From Phycisphaerales bacterium (GTDB taxonomy: Bacteria; Planctomycetota; Phycisphaerae; Phycisphaerales; UBA1924): 64,000 nt of DNA. A program made the position numbers and the translations under genes. The notes beneath the pieces were generated by a model that was not told the DNA's origin, did no database searches, and saw nothing but the letters and a program-made list of their open reading frames with translations. Positions 1-10,350 of this stretch are shown here, piece after piece; within the stretch, counting starts at the first letter, position 1; every line of letters begins with the position of its first letter. Location: assembly GCA_020427635.1 (NCBI GenBank), contig JAGQOH010000008.1:1-64000 (forward strand), in the 5' to 3' direction.

Positions 1-93
1 ACGCGGCCGCGCCCGGCCCAAGGGGCCGGGTTGGGGATCATGGCCGCAAGACGCCCGGTTGTCCACCCGGACTCCGATTCCGCGGGGGAATCT

Positions 94-117
94 GCCGCCG
101 GACCGCGTTCCGGCGGC
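94..117 (-). terminator. Strong GC hairpin downstream of the dockerin-type gene
   Basis: A perfect 9-bp inverted repeat (94-102 with 109-117, 6-nt loop) lies about 40 nt beyond the stop codon of the minus-strand gene that ends at 156. No T-run follows it, so it may stabilise the 3' end rather than act as an intrinsic terminator. A second perfect 8-bp GC hairpin with a 3-nt loop is at 12-30. Nothing else recognisable is in bases 1-155. Confidence 0.4.
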
Positions 118-155
118 CCCAATACCTGACCAGGCCGCCCCGGCCCGGCAACCGC

Positions 156-845
156 TCAGCAAACCTCTCCGAAAGCAAAGAGAACCAGATTGAGGTCGCT
201 CAGGTCTACGACGCCCGACCCGTCCGCATCGCCTGCGGTGCCCGGCGTGACCGTCTCGCCAAAGTTGAACAGCACCTGATTGAGATCGCCCAGGTCCACA
301 GTGCCTGATCCATCCATGTCAGCTGGACAGACGAAGCGGACCTGCAGATTGTCCATTGCAAGGTGATCCCAATCATCACCACCGCCGTCGAACGCGAATG
401 CGAACCCATCAATCGGGCCGGTGTAGTTTGGCACAAGCAATTGGTGCACATCGGTAAATCGCATGCGTCCATCATTACCATCGTTGCGGCCGTCGTAGAC
501 GACAACGCCATTGTTGTACAGGATGAAATAGAAATCGCCCGCCGCGTCTGCAGCGCGCCGACTCCAGAAGTCGGCGCCGTCCAGGAAGAACTCCCGCCCG
601 CCGAGCCCCGAGATGTAGCCAACAGATCCACCAAGTGCCAGAAAAGTCTCCGTTGGCGCGGCCGCCAATGTCAGGTAGTGCCAATCACTGAGCGACCAGC
701 CAAGCCCGCCGTACTCATCCGGCATGTGAATGCCGAGCGTGCTTGAGCCGAGGTCATCGAAGTCGAGCGTTGCTGCACAAGTCGCGGAGCAGCATGCCGC
801 AGCGGCCAGCGCGCCCATCGCTCTGAATCGAACCGACAAATGCAT
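156..845 (-). CDS. Secreted protein with C-terminal dockerin-type repeats
   Basis: 229 residues. The start at 845 is chosen because AAGGAGG lies just upstream and the protein then opens with a basic, Ala/Cys-rich signal peptide ending near CAAT; the frame is open further upstream but without a ribosome site. The middle is an aromatic, glycine-rich beta-type domain of unknown function. The C-terminus carries two calcium-loop-like repeats, DMDGSGTVDLGDLN and DADGSGVVDLSDLN, each followed by a VLFxFGE helix. This is the dockerin-like arrangement common at the ends of planctomycete exported proteins, where no cellulosome is known. It is probably exported and held at the cell surface or in a matrix. 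The substrate is unknown. Confidence 0.75.
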   Translation of the reverse strand: MHLSVRFRAMGALAAAACCSATCAATLDFDDLGSSTLGIHMPDEYGGLGWSLSDWHYLTLAAAPTETFLALGGSVGYISGLGGREFFLDGADFWSRRAADAAGDFYFILYNNGVVVYDGRNDGNDGRMRFTDVHQLLVPNYTGPIDGFAFAFDGGGDDWDHLAMDNLQVRFVCPADMDGSGTVDLGDLNQVLFNFGETVTPGTAGDADGSGVVDLSDLNLVLFAFGEVC

Positions 846-1157
846 TGAGGGCCTCCTTTGTTGCGCACGTCCTCGGCGGCCAGTCGCCGTCCCCGGGTGG
901 CGTTGCCGCTTGGCCGCGACGCCCGCGGGCCCGCAGGCCCGCAGGCAGGAGTCCGCGCGCGTCGGCATTGATTCAAGAATGCGAGCCACCCACCGTGGGC
1001 ATGGCCGTGAGAGCAGCCTTGGTGGCCAGGCAAGGGCCCGGGCCGCCCCCAAGCCCGCGCCTCGGCTGGTCTCGAGATTGCCTGAGTTGACCCGCGGCGG
1101 CGACCTGCTACCCTTGTCGACCCGGCCCGCCGAGAGGTTGGCCGGCACATTCTGGAT
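846..1157. other. 312-bp non-coding gap before the tRNA gene
   Basis: This GC-rich gap lies between the divergently oriented dockerin-type gene and the tRNA. It should hold promoters for both, and the ribosome site of the dockerin-type gene is at its left edge. Several frames are open through it, but none has a ribosome site or a recognisable product. I see no clear -35/-10 pair. Confidence 0.5.
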
Positions 1158-2939
<1,782 letters not shown>

Positions 2940-2991
2940 TGGCTTCCTCCGACCAACGACAGCCTACCGACTCGCCAAGCACAGCGCCAGC

Positions 2992-4077
2992 TCAGATCGG
3001 GATATCCTGGCCGAGATCGGGAACCTGCATGACGCCGCTACCTCGAAACGCAAGCAACTCTTCGAGCAAATGCGCATAGTCTTCTGGCCTGAGATCGCCC
3101 GCGTGCTTGCGAATCCGCTCCAGGATCCAATCGATACCAAGTGCACGTTCTGCAGCGTACAGGCGCCGCACATGTCGCTTGATGAGCCCGTCGAGCTTGC
3201 ACAATGGACTTCTTGACGCGTCGTATTGCTTGCGAGGGATCGAGACCTTCTCGACCGTACTTGTAAACTCAGCCCACCACACCAACTGTGGGCACCGCGA
3301 CGCACGGTCACTCGCATCGCGATCAACGAAATCGCAGAAATGACGCATGCAACCACGAATGAACTCGGGCCACTCCTGCACATTCGCCGGAAGGAGCGTG
3401 CCCATTGCATGAGCGTACTCCTTGTGCAGTTGTAGCTCGGCGCGGGTCGGTCCCCTCCGATCGTAGAAACGCATCAGGCGACTACCGCAGCGCTTCATAC
3501 CTCCCCGATCCTTCGACTTCATGCCGAGGTAACAGGTATCGCCCTCCGATGACTCTGTGAACACCATGTTGTCAGCTGTCACCGATCGAGAGTTGTACTG
3601 GCCCTGGTTGACCGCGTCGCGCACTTGCTTCGGAGTGAACGCCATCGTGTGAGCCATGAGATCAACGCGCGAGGGCCGCACACGGAACCGGTGACCGAGA
3701 TCGTCCAGCAGGAACCGAATCCCTTCGTTGCCAAGGTGCTCGCAGCCCTCACCCTTGACCTCAACCGTGCAGAACTCCTTTTCGCCACACACCTCGTCGG
3801 TGTATTCCACGACGCTCAGACAGCCCGCAACATGCCGCAGCCGCGCCCGTCCCCCGGCTTCCTCCAGTGTCCACCCTTCCGCCTCGTAGACGGGGCGTCC
3901 CCAGCCGAATCGCTCGATGATTCCCGCTTCAACCCACTCTTTCACCTCGGATGGCGAAGCCCAGACTGTCAGCTTGAGGTAGTCCACACCACCACAAGAT
4001 CGATCAAGTGGTCTGACAACCCCCCTGTTAGTCAAGGGGGGTTGTTCCTCAACGCTCGTCGCTTGACAGCCACTCAC
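2992..4077 (-). CDS. Rep_trans-family replication initiator or MOBT-type relaxase
   Basis: 361 residues from a GTG at 4077 with GGAG 7 nt upstream; the frame stays open to 4203 but that part has no ribosome site. The sequence blocks GVDYLKLTVW, RVDLMAHT, CYLGMKSKDR, RLMRFYDRRG and RAELQLHKEYA resemble the Rep_trans group, which includes rolling-circle initiators of the pT181 type and NicK/Orf20 relaxases of integrative elements. The tyrosine in RFYDRR falls in the conserved Rep_trans R-x-Y-[DN]-[KR] block; the catalytic tyrosine is not identified here. It probably nicks the excised circle for replication or transfer. A perfect hairpin lies in its first codons. The assignment rests on motif recall, so the family is fairly sure and the exact role is not. 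Confidence 0.72.
   Translation of the reverse strand: MSGCQATSVEEQPPLTNRGVVRPLDRSCGGVDYLKLTVWASPSEVKEWVEAGIIERFGWGRPVYEAEGWTLEEAGGRARLRHVAGCLSVVEYTDEVCGEKEFCTVEVKGEGCEHLGNEGIRFLLDDLGHRFRVRPSRVDLMAHTMAFTPKQVRDAVNQGQYNSRSVTADNMVFTESSEGDTCYLGMKSKDRGGMKRCGSRLMRFYDRRGPTRAELQLHKEYAHAMGTLLPANVQEWPEFIRGCMRHFCDFVDRDASDRASRCPQLVWWAEFTSTVEKVSIPRKQYDASRSPLCKLDGLIKRHVRRLYAAERALGIDWILERIRKHAGDLRPEDYAHLLEELLAFRGSGVMQVPDLGQDIPI
4016..4045 (-). other. Perfect 10-bp hairpin in the rep gene: candidate nick site (dso or oriT)
   Basis: ACAACCCCCC (4016-4025) is the exact inverted repeat of GGGGGGTTGT (4036-4045) with a 10-nt loop that reads TTGACTAACA on the minus strand. It lies in codons about 11-21 of the rep-like gene. 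Some Rep_trans plasmids keep their double-strand origin inside the initiator gene. There is no T-run, so it is not a standard terminator. Confidence 0.5.
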
Positions 4078-4485
4078 CGCAACGGCTCCGCAGCAGGGCG
4101 GACACCGCACCGAGCCAGGACTCCGGACTGGGCCGCGTCGCGCGAGCCCGCAGCCGCTGTGACGGGCTCGCTTGCCGCGGCCCTTCCCACCTGCCGCTTC
4201 CAAGGTTCATGCTCGGGCGATCGAGCCTTTGCAGTCGGAGTGACTTCAGCCAATCGCCGCGCAAGGAGCCGAGCGACGATGCCACGCACGGTGTCCGCCC
4301 TTCCAGCGGAGCCATCCTGCACGATCGAGGCCTGCAGTTTCCAATTGGGCGAGACGGCAAGGGGCGAGCCGCCGCGGCGCGCCGCAGCGCCCCGCCTCCC
4401 CGCCGTTTCACTGGATCGCTGCCCACTGGCCGACATGTCCACCACTGTCTGCAGTGGCCAGCCGAGCGCCCGGACATTCGCCGCG
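4078..4485. other. 408-bp gap between the unknown gene and the rep-like gene
   Basis: This is a GC-rich stretch inside the element. Frames are open on both strands, as expected from base composition, but none has a ribosome site and recognisable protein features together. The GGAG site of the rep-like gene is at 4085-4088. It may contain the rep promoter and part of an origin region; nothing more specific is visible. Confidence 0.4.
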
Positions 4486-5373
4486 CTATTTGACGTCCGG
4501 GAGCCTCGGAAGTCCGGGCCAGTCCCGATTGCGCTGAATGGCCTTGGCCAGCGATTCACCGACAGGGAGCTTTGAATCAACCAGATTGCCGTTGCGCTGT
4601 TCGACGGCATCAAAGATTGCCGCGATTTCAGGCGCCGTGGCTGTGCATCCAAACGTCTTGGCCATTTGCGAGATCATTCCCGCCAGACCACTGCGCACCC
4701 AAGCACCATCGAAGCTTCCTTTGGGCTTGCCTTTCAGTGCAGCAACCAACCGCCGCCGCTCCAACGCAGACCCGCGTAGCGTGATCGCATGCCACCGTTG
4801 CGCAATGCCCGGATCGCCAAGCACAGACTTGTCGAGACGCAGCAGCTTGTCGAGCGCGTCGTCATCACCCAGCCTTGCTTCACGAAGCAGCTGCCCCGGC
4901 AGTTTGTGATAAACCAGCCAGCACGGCAACCACACCCGGAAGAAGAACAGCCCTTCACTCGAAGTCGTGAATCGATCGAAGGATTCATCATCGCCAGCAA
5001 GGCCATCCTCGACGCCATCAATCGCCCTTTGAAATGTCTCGCCCTTCGACTCGAACGACACGCCGATGAACATTCGAAGCAAGAATTCCTGCTCCTCTTG
5101 ACTCGGCTCGCGCATGGTGGCTTCAAGCGGCTGACCCGCGTACGCCTCGAACGCGGTCGCCTGCACGCGACGATGCTGGCGATACAGCGAAAGCCATTCT
5201 TTCACCGATGGCAACTGGCTTTCGGGCAGCCACGGCCGTTTGTCGTCCAGGAGAAGGCGCAGGACCTCCCCTATCCCGTCCGCCGATGCCGCGATCTGGG
5301 CTGCGGCATGTACGAAGAACCATGGCTTGCCTGAGCCGTAGAGTTGCTGCAGTGAGTCTACCCCGGCCCGCAT
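4486..5373 (-). CDS. Unknown protein translationally coupled to the GIY-YIG helicase
   Basis: 295 residues starting at 5373, where TAATG joins the helicase stop and this ATG; a longer open frame to 5514 would lie inside the helicase gene. I do not recognise the family. The protein looks mostly helical and soluble, with acidic and aromatic stretches such as FFFRVWLPCWLVYHKLPGQ near 140-165 and no signal peptide, zinc motif or nuclease motif. Its position at the end of a coupled methyltransferase-helicase unit suggests an accessory or specificity role in the same system, which is an inference from context only. Confidence 0.72.
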   Translation of the reverse strand: MRAGVDSLQQLYGSGKPWFFVHAAAQIAASADGIGEVLRLLLDDKRPWLPESQLPSVKEWLSLYRQHRRVQATAFEAYAGQPLEATMREPSQEEQEFLLRMFIGVSFESKGETFQRAIDGVEDGLAGDDESFDRFTTSSEGLFFFRVWLPCWLVYHKLPGQLLREARLGDDDALDKLLRLDKSVLGDPGIAQRWHAITLRGSALERRRLVAALKGKPKGSFDGAWVRSGLAGMISQMAKTFGCTATAPEIAAIFDAVEQRNGNLVDSKLPVGESLAKAIQRNRDWPGLPRLPDVK

Positions 5374-7880
5374 TACTCTCTGCCTATGCCTTCGAAGGTC
5401 GCCTGAAAATCTTCCTCTGTCAAGGCTGTGTCCCAAAGGCCCGTATCCAGCCCCTTGTGCCGACTGATCCCCATGTATCGCAAGCTTGAATCCTCGTACC
5501 GCCGGAACTTCCACACAGCGTCATTCATCAGTGCACTGTTGAACAAGCCGAGGCTGACCAGACGCTCGAAGTCCTCCGTCGTCAGTCCAGTCACCTTCTT
5601 GAAGAGCCCGGGCTCAATCTTCGTGATGACATCCTTCAACCGCTGCTCGCGGTAATCCGTGAGATACATAAACACCGGAATCCGGGCCGCGAACTTGATG
5701 AGCTTCTCTTGCACCTGCTTGCGGAGGCTCTTTCGCTCTTTCTCGGCCTCCGTCAGCTCCTTCTTCTCCTTGCCACTCGGCTCTTCGCCCTCACTGGCCT
5801 TTCGCTTTGCATCCTTGATCTGTTCGGAGCGATTGATAATCGTCTCCAGGTCAGCGTTCAGATTGCGGAAGCCTTCGATGCTTTGCAGCGCCGCCATTGC
5901 CGCCTCATCCTTCATGAGTCGGTTCAGCGTCGAGTCGTCCACATTCACCAGCAGCGTTGACTCCCAACGTTTCGCGAGCAACGTCGCGCTCGTGCCGCTG
6001 GTGGCGATGTCCAAGATCGCCGCCGCATCGAGCTGCCGCATCGAACTTCCGTCATACGCAAGCACCGGCAGGAAGCCCACCAGCTCCGCAACGCGCTGCT
6101 CGGGCGTCGTCTCATCCGTCGCGAGCCGCGAGCCGTAGTCCGCAATCTGCCGCAATGCCCGATTCGGAGCGAAGTCAAACACATAGCACTCAGGCTTGAC
6201 GACAATCTCTTTGCCCGATTCATCATCCACTGTCCAAGGCGACTGCACGCGAAACGCACTCTGGAAATACGTCTCGGGGCTACTGCACTTGCGAAGCATC
6301 AACAGCCCAGCCCACGGGCGCACGGTGACGCCCGTCGTCAGCTTCCCGCACGAAAGCGTGATCGACTTGGTCGATAGCGGCTCTTCCATCGCATCGAGCA
6401 CCGGAGGCAGCGCGGCTGCACCAATCCCCGCCTTCGAGCCCGCCGCAACAACAACCTTGTAGTCGTGATAGAACGTGTTCTGCTTCGCCCTCAGCAGGTT
6501 CGCCATCGCATAACACGATGCCACGCTCGGTAGGAACCAGAACGAATGCTGCAACACACCAAGCAACCGCGCATCGGAGAACGGCAATGGCGGACGCTCC
6601 CTGCCTAGCTTCAAGTCATCGACCGTCGTCCCGCGATAGGCGCCACGAATGAAACCCAGCCACTTCTGCACCTCATCCTCATGCTCAAACTTCGCCTCGT
6701 CGCCTTGCCCTTCGGCGCGGAAGAACTCGTTCAGATCGAACTCGTTGAACTCTCCCTCTTCCGCAACCTCCCGGATGTCGTCCGGCAGCGTATACGTCAT
6801 CAGCACCAATCGGGGCAGCGAGGCATACGGGTTCGGTCCAGGCTCGGCCCAGTCGCGCTTGGACCTTTGCTCATCGCTATAGGTCCAGTTGTAAATCTGC
6901 TCCTCAATGAACTCGCCCGAGGCCAGCGCACGGAAGGGCGTCCCCGACAAGTACAAGTAGTGCCCCGTTGTGATCGGCAGGATCGACTCATCAAACGCCC
7001 GTTCATCCTTGCTCAGCTCCGCTTCGACTTCGCCCTCGTCCGCTTCATCCGCGCCGAACAAGCCCTTCGCGTTTTCTCGCCATGCCCCATAGTGGTACTC
7101 GTCGAGCATCACGCAGTCCCAGTTGATCTCATGCACCCACTCGTTCTTGGGCTTGATCGCGCCCGATTTTGTCACGCCCAAGAAGTCCTGAAAGCTGCCG
7201 AAGCACACGATCGGCCGCTTCTTGTCCGCCTGCGCATAAGCCAACTCCCCTTCGCGCGTGATGAACTGCCACCCCTCGAAGTCGATGTGCAGCAGCAAGT
7301 CATCGGCCCATGCATGCACAACCGCTGGCTTGAACGTCAACACGAGCACGCGCTTCCAACCCATGGTCTTCGCAAGCTGATACGCGGCAAAGGTCTTCCC
7401 AAACCGCATCTTCGCGTTCCACAGGAAGTGCGGCGTGTGCCCCTGCTGTTCCTTCGCGGCCTTGCGGAAGTAGGCTGCCGTCATCTCGACCGCTTCGCGC
7501 TGCTCCGGTCGCATCTTGAAGTCAAGCGTGCGGTCCTCGATATTGGCCTTGCGTTCCCGCACCGCCACAACCGCCGCACGCACTTGGGCGACCGTGCACT
7601 TGAACCACTCGTTCGATGTGTTCTTGATTCCTTTAGCGCGTAGCTGACGATGCACATCGCGATCGGTGAAGCTCGATCCATCCGGGCGCATCGCGGGCTC
7701 GATCAACTCGATGTTGTAGGCCCCGGTCATTCCCGCGGGAAACTGCTCAGCAATCCGTTCTCCGGCATTGCGTTCGGTGTAACCGACCTTCAACAGCCCT
7801 GCATGATCCTGATGCGTACTGGAGTACGCGTAGATTGTGGGTGTGGCCGACGGGCGCTGAGGGAAGAACGCGCTACTCAT
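5373..7880 (-). CDS. GIY-YIG (T5orf172-like) nuclease fused to an SF2 helicase
   Basis: 835 residues. About 15-95 form a T5orf172/GIY-YIG-like nuclease domain: YAYSST, LKVGYTERNAGERI, a DVHRQL helix and NEWFKC with the conserved glutamate. The helicase follows, with a Walker A variant NAKMRFGKTF near 155-165, DEYH near 260 and SGTPFR near 312, then a helicase C-terminal region and a Lys/Glu-rich coiled stretch (DAKRKASEGEEPSGKEKKEL). This matches the DNA-cutting subunit of a restriction-modification-like system. The start at 7880 is preferred because ATGAGTAG overlaps the methyltransferase stop by 8 nt; 7919 is also open. No separate target-recognition subunit is visible here. Confidence 0.82.
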   Translation of the reverse strand: MSSAFFPQRPSATPTIYAYSSTHQDHAGLLKVGYTERNAGERIAEQFPAGMTGAYNIELIEPAMRPDGSSFTDRDVHRQLRAKGIKNTSNEWFKCTVAQVRAAVVAVRERKANIEDRTLDFKMRPEQREAVEMTAAYFRKAAKEQQGHTPHFLWNAKMRFGKTFAAYQLAKTMGWKRVLVLTFKPAVVHAWADDLLLHIDFEGWQFITREGELAYAQADKKRPIVCFGSFQDFLGVTKSGAIKPKNEWVHEINWDCVMLDEYHYGAWRENAKGLFGADEADEGEVEAELSKDERAFDESILPITTGHYLYLSGTPFRALASGEFIEEQIYNWTYSDEQRSKRDWAEPGPNPYASLPRLVLMTYTLPDDIREVAEEGEFNEFDLNEFFRAEGQGDEAKFEHEDEVQKWLGFIRGAYRGTTVDDLKLGRERPPLPFSDARLLGVLQHSFWFLPSVASCYAMANLLRAKQNTFYHDYKVVVAAGSKAGIGAAALPPVLDAMEEPLSTKSITLSCGKLTTGVTVRPWAGLLMLRKCSSPETYFQSAFRVQSPWTVDDESGKEIVVKPECYVFDFAPNRALRQIADYGSRLATDETTPEQRVAELVGFLPVLAYDGSSMRQLDAAAILDIATSGTSATLLAKRWESTLLVNVDDSTLNRLMKDEAAMAALQSIEGFRNLNADLETIINRSEQIKDAKRKASEGEEPSGKEKKELTEAEKERKSLRKQVQEKLIKFAARIPVFMYLTDYREQRLKDVITKIEPGLFKKVTGLTTEDFERLVSLGLFNSALMNDAVWKFRRYEDSSLRYMGISRHKGLDTGLWDTALTEEDFQATFEGIGRE

Positions 7881-9441
7881 CTTCCCCTGCCTCGTCTCTG
7901 CCTTCCCGGTCGCTTGCATGCAATGGCCGAACTACTGATTCAATGAGACTGATTTCTTCTTCGTTGAGTCCGTAGCGTTGATACAGTTCCTCGTCGGTCC
8001 ACTCCCGGTCAACGGGGACGTCCGGCACGAAAGAATAGACATCCCTCGTCGCGTCTTGCGTCACTTTGCGGAGGGATACAAGGAATCGAACAAAGCGCGT
8101 TCGCAGATATGTTGCGAAGTTCAGGGCATCGCGTTGGTTGCTGAAACGCCCAGCAACCAAGTATGTCTCGGAGCAGGCTTGTCCCGGCTCAATGACGAGT
8201 GGGTTGCTCACGAACTGAGTTTCCACCGCAGAGCTTGTCCCTTGCAAACGCGTTAGTAGGACTTTCCACTGATCTATCCATTCGATGTTGACCTGAATAT
8301 CACTGCGTTCGATCCATGTGATGCGCTGCGACCCGTAGAACTTAATGGCTTGCCGAAGTGATTTAGAGGACGGACTGCCATGGTAGTTCGTTGGCAAACC
8401 GAAGGGTTTCCTGCTTGAGACACGCTTGTCCAGCGTCATCTCAGGTTGGCCTTGGATTCTGAATGAGCGCACCTTTTCGAGAATCGAGATTGCCTCGTTT
8501 CGACGAACGAACACATCATATGCATTCAGTGGCCTTGTCATTTCAGGGCCAAGGGGTTTGCTATCCCACATCGTCTGTACAGAGCACATTCCCCGATGAT
8601 CACGATTCCACAAAAAGTATGAAACTCCACCACGGATTTTCACGCCCGGAAATCCGTCGTACAGCTTTGGAAAATCAAATAGATGAGAAATGCGATCGTC
8701 GTTCAGCATCTCTTTGCGAAAGCTATCGAGTCCCTTGCCGCCGCCAAACCAACGAGAAGGTGTAATCATCACCAAATACCGCGGCTCTAGCTTCTTGGCC
8801 TGCATGACAAAGTGGTGGTAAATCGGTGAGGCGCTCTTGCCGAATCCACCATCGCTCAATTGATATGGCGGGTTCCCGATGATTACGTCGAATTTCACCT
8901 TGAATACCTCCGCCGGGTCAATCCCATGGATGAACGGATACGCATAGGCTTCGCGCGAATCGTCACGCTCATACTCTGCTCGGTTTGCACCACAAGCCTG
9001 ACATCTGCCGTTCTTGTTCCACCGGTGCTGTGTCGTCGGCAGGCGGACGTTTCCGTCAGACTTTGTGAAACTGGTGACAATGCTGAACTTTCCATCCGCT
9101 TTTTTCGAGCAGTACACGCTCCGCCGGCTCAATGATGCCGTAAGCTCCGTGATCGCCAGCCCGAAGACCTGCTTCGTCAGAATGTGGTTGATCCGAGCCT
9201 GATCGTCAGGCATCTGGTCCTTGAGTCCCTCATTGAGTCGGCGAGCGATTTCGCGCGGGAAGACGCCCGACTTGCAAACAGGATCGAGAAAGGTCGTGTC
9301 GGGCCTGCGAAACAGGTCCTGCGGCAGAATGTCGAGCATCGCCGAGGCAAGCTTGGGCGGCGTGAACACCTCGTCGGCGCTGAGATTCGCCAAGCAGGTC
9401 AGGATGTCAGGGTTATGACCCTCCAAGCGCAGCCTCCGCAT
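7873..9441 (-). CDS. N6-adenine DNA methyltransferase (Eco57I-like), catalytic
   Basis: 522 residues. Motif I is FLDPVCKSGVF near 50-60, preceded by DEVFTPPKLASAMLD. The catalytic motif IV, IIGNPPYQL, is near 187-195, followed by PIYHHFVMQAKKLEPRYLVM. A cysteine-rich insert (CSKK ... CQACG, about 110-152) may bind zinc. The family is the Eco57I-like adenine methylase found beside GIY-YIG helicases. It should methylate adenine and so protect host DNA from the neighbouring nuclease. The start at 9441 overlaps the upstream methyltransferase gene by 29 nt and has no clear ribosome site, so coupled translation is likely. The stop overlaps the helicase start. Confidence 0.87.
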   Translation of the reverse strand: MRRLRLEGHNPDILTCLANLSADEVFTPPKLASAMLDILPQDLFRRPDTTFLDPVCKSGVFPREIARRLNEGLKDQMPDDQARINHILTKQVFGLAITELTASLSRRSVYCSKKADGKFSIVTSFTKSDGNVRLPTTQHRWNKNGRCQACGANRAEYERDDSREAYAYPFIHGIDPAEVFKVKFDVIIGNPPYQLSDGGFGKSASPIYHHFVMQAKKLEPRYLVMITPSRWFGGGKGLDSFRKEMLNDDRISHLFDFPKLYDGFPGVKIRGGVSYFLWNRDHRGMCSVQTMWDSKPLGPEMTRPLNAYDVFVRRNEAISILEKVRSFRIQGQPEMTLDKRVSSRKPFGLPTNYHGSPSSKSLRQAIKFYGSQRITWIERSDIQVNIEWIDQWKVLLTRLQGTSSAVETQFVSNPLVIEPGQACSETYLVAGRFSNQRDALNFATYLRTRFVRFLVSLRKVTQDATRDVYSFVPDVPVDREWTDEELYQRYGLNEEEISLIESVVRPLHASDREGRDEAGEDE

Positions 9442-10117
9442 CCGGCACGTTCAAGTAATGGCACGGCGGGAATTCGCCCACGGGCGTCGGCAGATAGACA
9501 TCCTTCCCCAAATCGCTGAACAGTGGCGTGCTGGCAACGTGCGCCTGTTCGAGCAGGTGGTCGTAGGCGAAGTCACGGCGCTTGAGCATGTTCCCGTTCA
9601 CTGGCGACCATTCGGGGAACACGATCGGCTGGTCCTCCGAGTTTTGGAACGACAGCGCATCGCCTTGTACGACGTTCTTCGAGAGGATGTACGCCACTGC
9701 AGATGCAGCCTGGTCGGGCAAAGGCGCCTTGAACTTCCCCAGGTGGGCGTCGCAGATGACATCGAGCAGGCGCTGACGGCACTCGGCGACGTTGTCGGGC
9801 AGCAGGTCGATGCCGTAGAGACTGCTCGCCGCGAGGATGGCGTCGCGCTCCCACTTGTCGCGGTTCTGTGCGTTGCGCTTGTCAACAGTGAGCAGCTTGC
9901 GACGAAGCACTTCCGCGAGGAAGTTGCCATCCCCACACGCAGGCTCCAGAAAGCGCGAGTCGATCCGCTCGCACTCGTGGTGCACCAGGTCCAACATGTC
10001 CCGGACCAGCTGGGGCGGCGTGAAGACCTCGCCGTGATCGATCACCCGCTGCCGGGCCTTGACCGAGCGAGTCAGGATGGCCGCCGTCTGTTCTTGCTGT
10101 TGGCTGGGTGTGATCAT
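9413..10117 (-). CDS. Short methyltransferase-like protein with motif I but no NPPY
   Basis: 234 residues from 10117, where GGAGG lies 11 nt upstream; the frame is open to an ATG at 10228. VFTPPQLVRDMLD and the SAM-binding motif FLEPACGDGNF (about 53-63) are clear. The (N/D)PPY catalytic motif is missing and the protein ends soon after a KRRDFAYDHLLEQ segment. It looks like a conserved partner of the full methyltransferase rather than a frameshift fragment, because both proteins carry their own FTPP and motif I. It may help bind SAM or DNA, or form a heterodimer. In the excised circle the 10228 start would sit next to the recombinase stop. Confidence 0.8.
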   Translation of the reverse strand: MITPSQQQEQTAAILTRSVKARQRVIDHGEVFTPPQLVRDMLDLVHHECERIDSRFLEPACGDGNFLAEVLRRKLLTVDKRNAQNRDKWERDAILAASSLYGIDLLPDNVAECRQRLLDVICDAHLGKFKAPLPDQAASAVAYILSKNVVQGDALSFQNSEDQPIVFPEWSPVNGNMLKRRDFAYDHLLEQAHVASTPLFSDLGKDVYLPTPVGEFPPCHYLNVPDAEAALGGS

Positions 10118-10276
10118 CGCCCGAGGCCCCTCCGTAGGTCCAAGCCCATTGTACGGCGTATGTTCGCACCACAGGCCAGCCGCCTGCGAGCGGCCCCCAT
10201 GCCCCGTGCGCTCGTTCTGCGGTGTCATCCCGCCGCCTTGTAGCCCAGCATCACCGTCCGAACGGCGGAACTCAAA

Positions 10277-10298
10277 TCGATCCCTGTCCCCGCTACTA
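10277..10298 (+). repeat. Right attachment repeat (displaced tRNA 3' end)
   Basis: This is the partner of the repeat at 1213-1234: 16 identical bases at 10283-10298 plus TCGA at 10277-10280. It carries the 3' strand of the tRNA acceptor stem without the rest of the tRNA and is followed after 20 nt by a rho-independent terminator, as expected for the original chromosomal tRNA tail. Confidence 0.88.
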
Positions 10299-10318
10299 CG
10301 TTGAGTACCTGTGTGAGT

Positions 10319-10350
10319 CGGCCCGCGCTATGCGGGCCGATTCGCGTTTT
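10319..10350 (+). terminator. Rho-independent terminator, probably the native tRNA terminator
   Basis: CGGCCCGC (10319-10326) pairs perfectly with GCGGGCCG (10332-10339) over a 5-nt loop, followed by a short spacer and TTTT (10347-10350). It stands 20 nt after the right attachment repeat, which is the displaced tRNA 3' end. The rest of 10299-10530 shows no gene. Confidence 0.8.

Noticed and set aside
846-1150. Long open frames on both strands before the tRNA
   Set aside because: They come from high GC content; they have no ribosome site, and the minus-strand frame only extends the dockerin-type gene beyond its clear signal peptide.
4078-4203. A longer rep-like protein from 4203
   Set aside because: The start would be a TTG without a ribosome site and the extra residues are low-complexity; the GTG at 4077 has GGAG at the proper distance.
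7873-10117. The two methyltransferase frames as one gene broken by a frameshift
   Set aside because: Each has its own FTPP segment and its own motif I, so they are two proteins and not halves of one.
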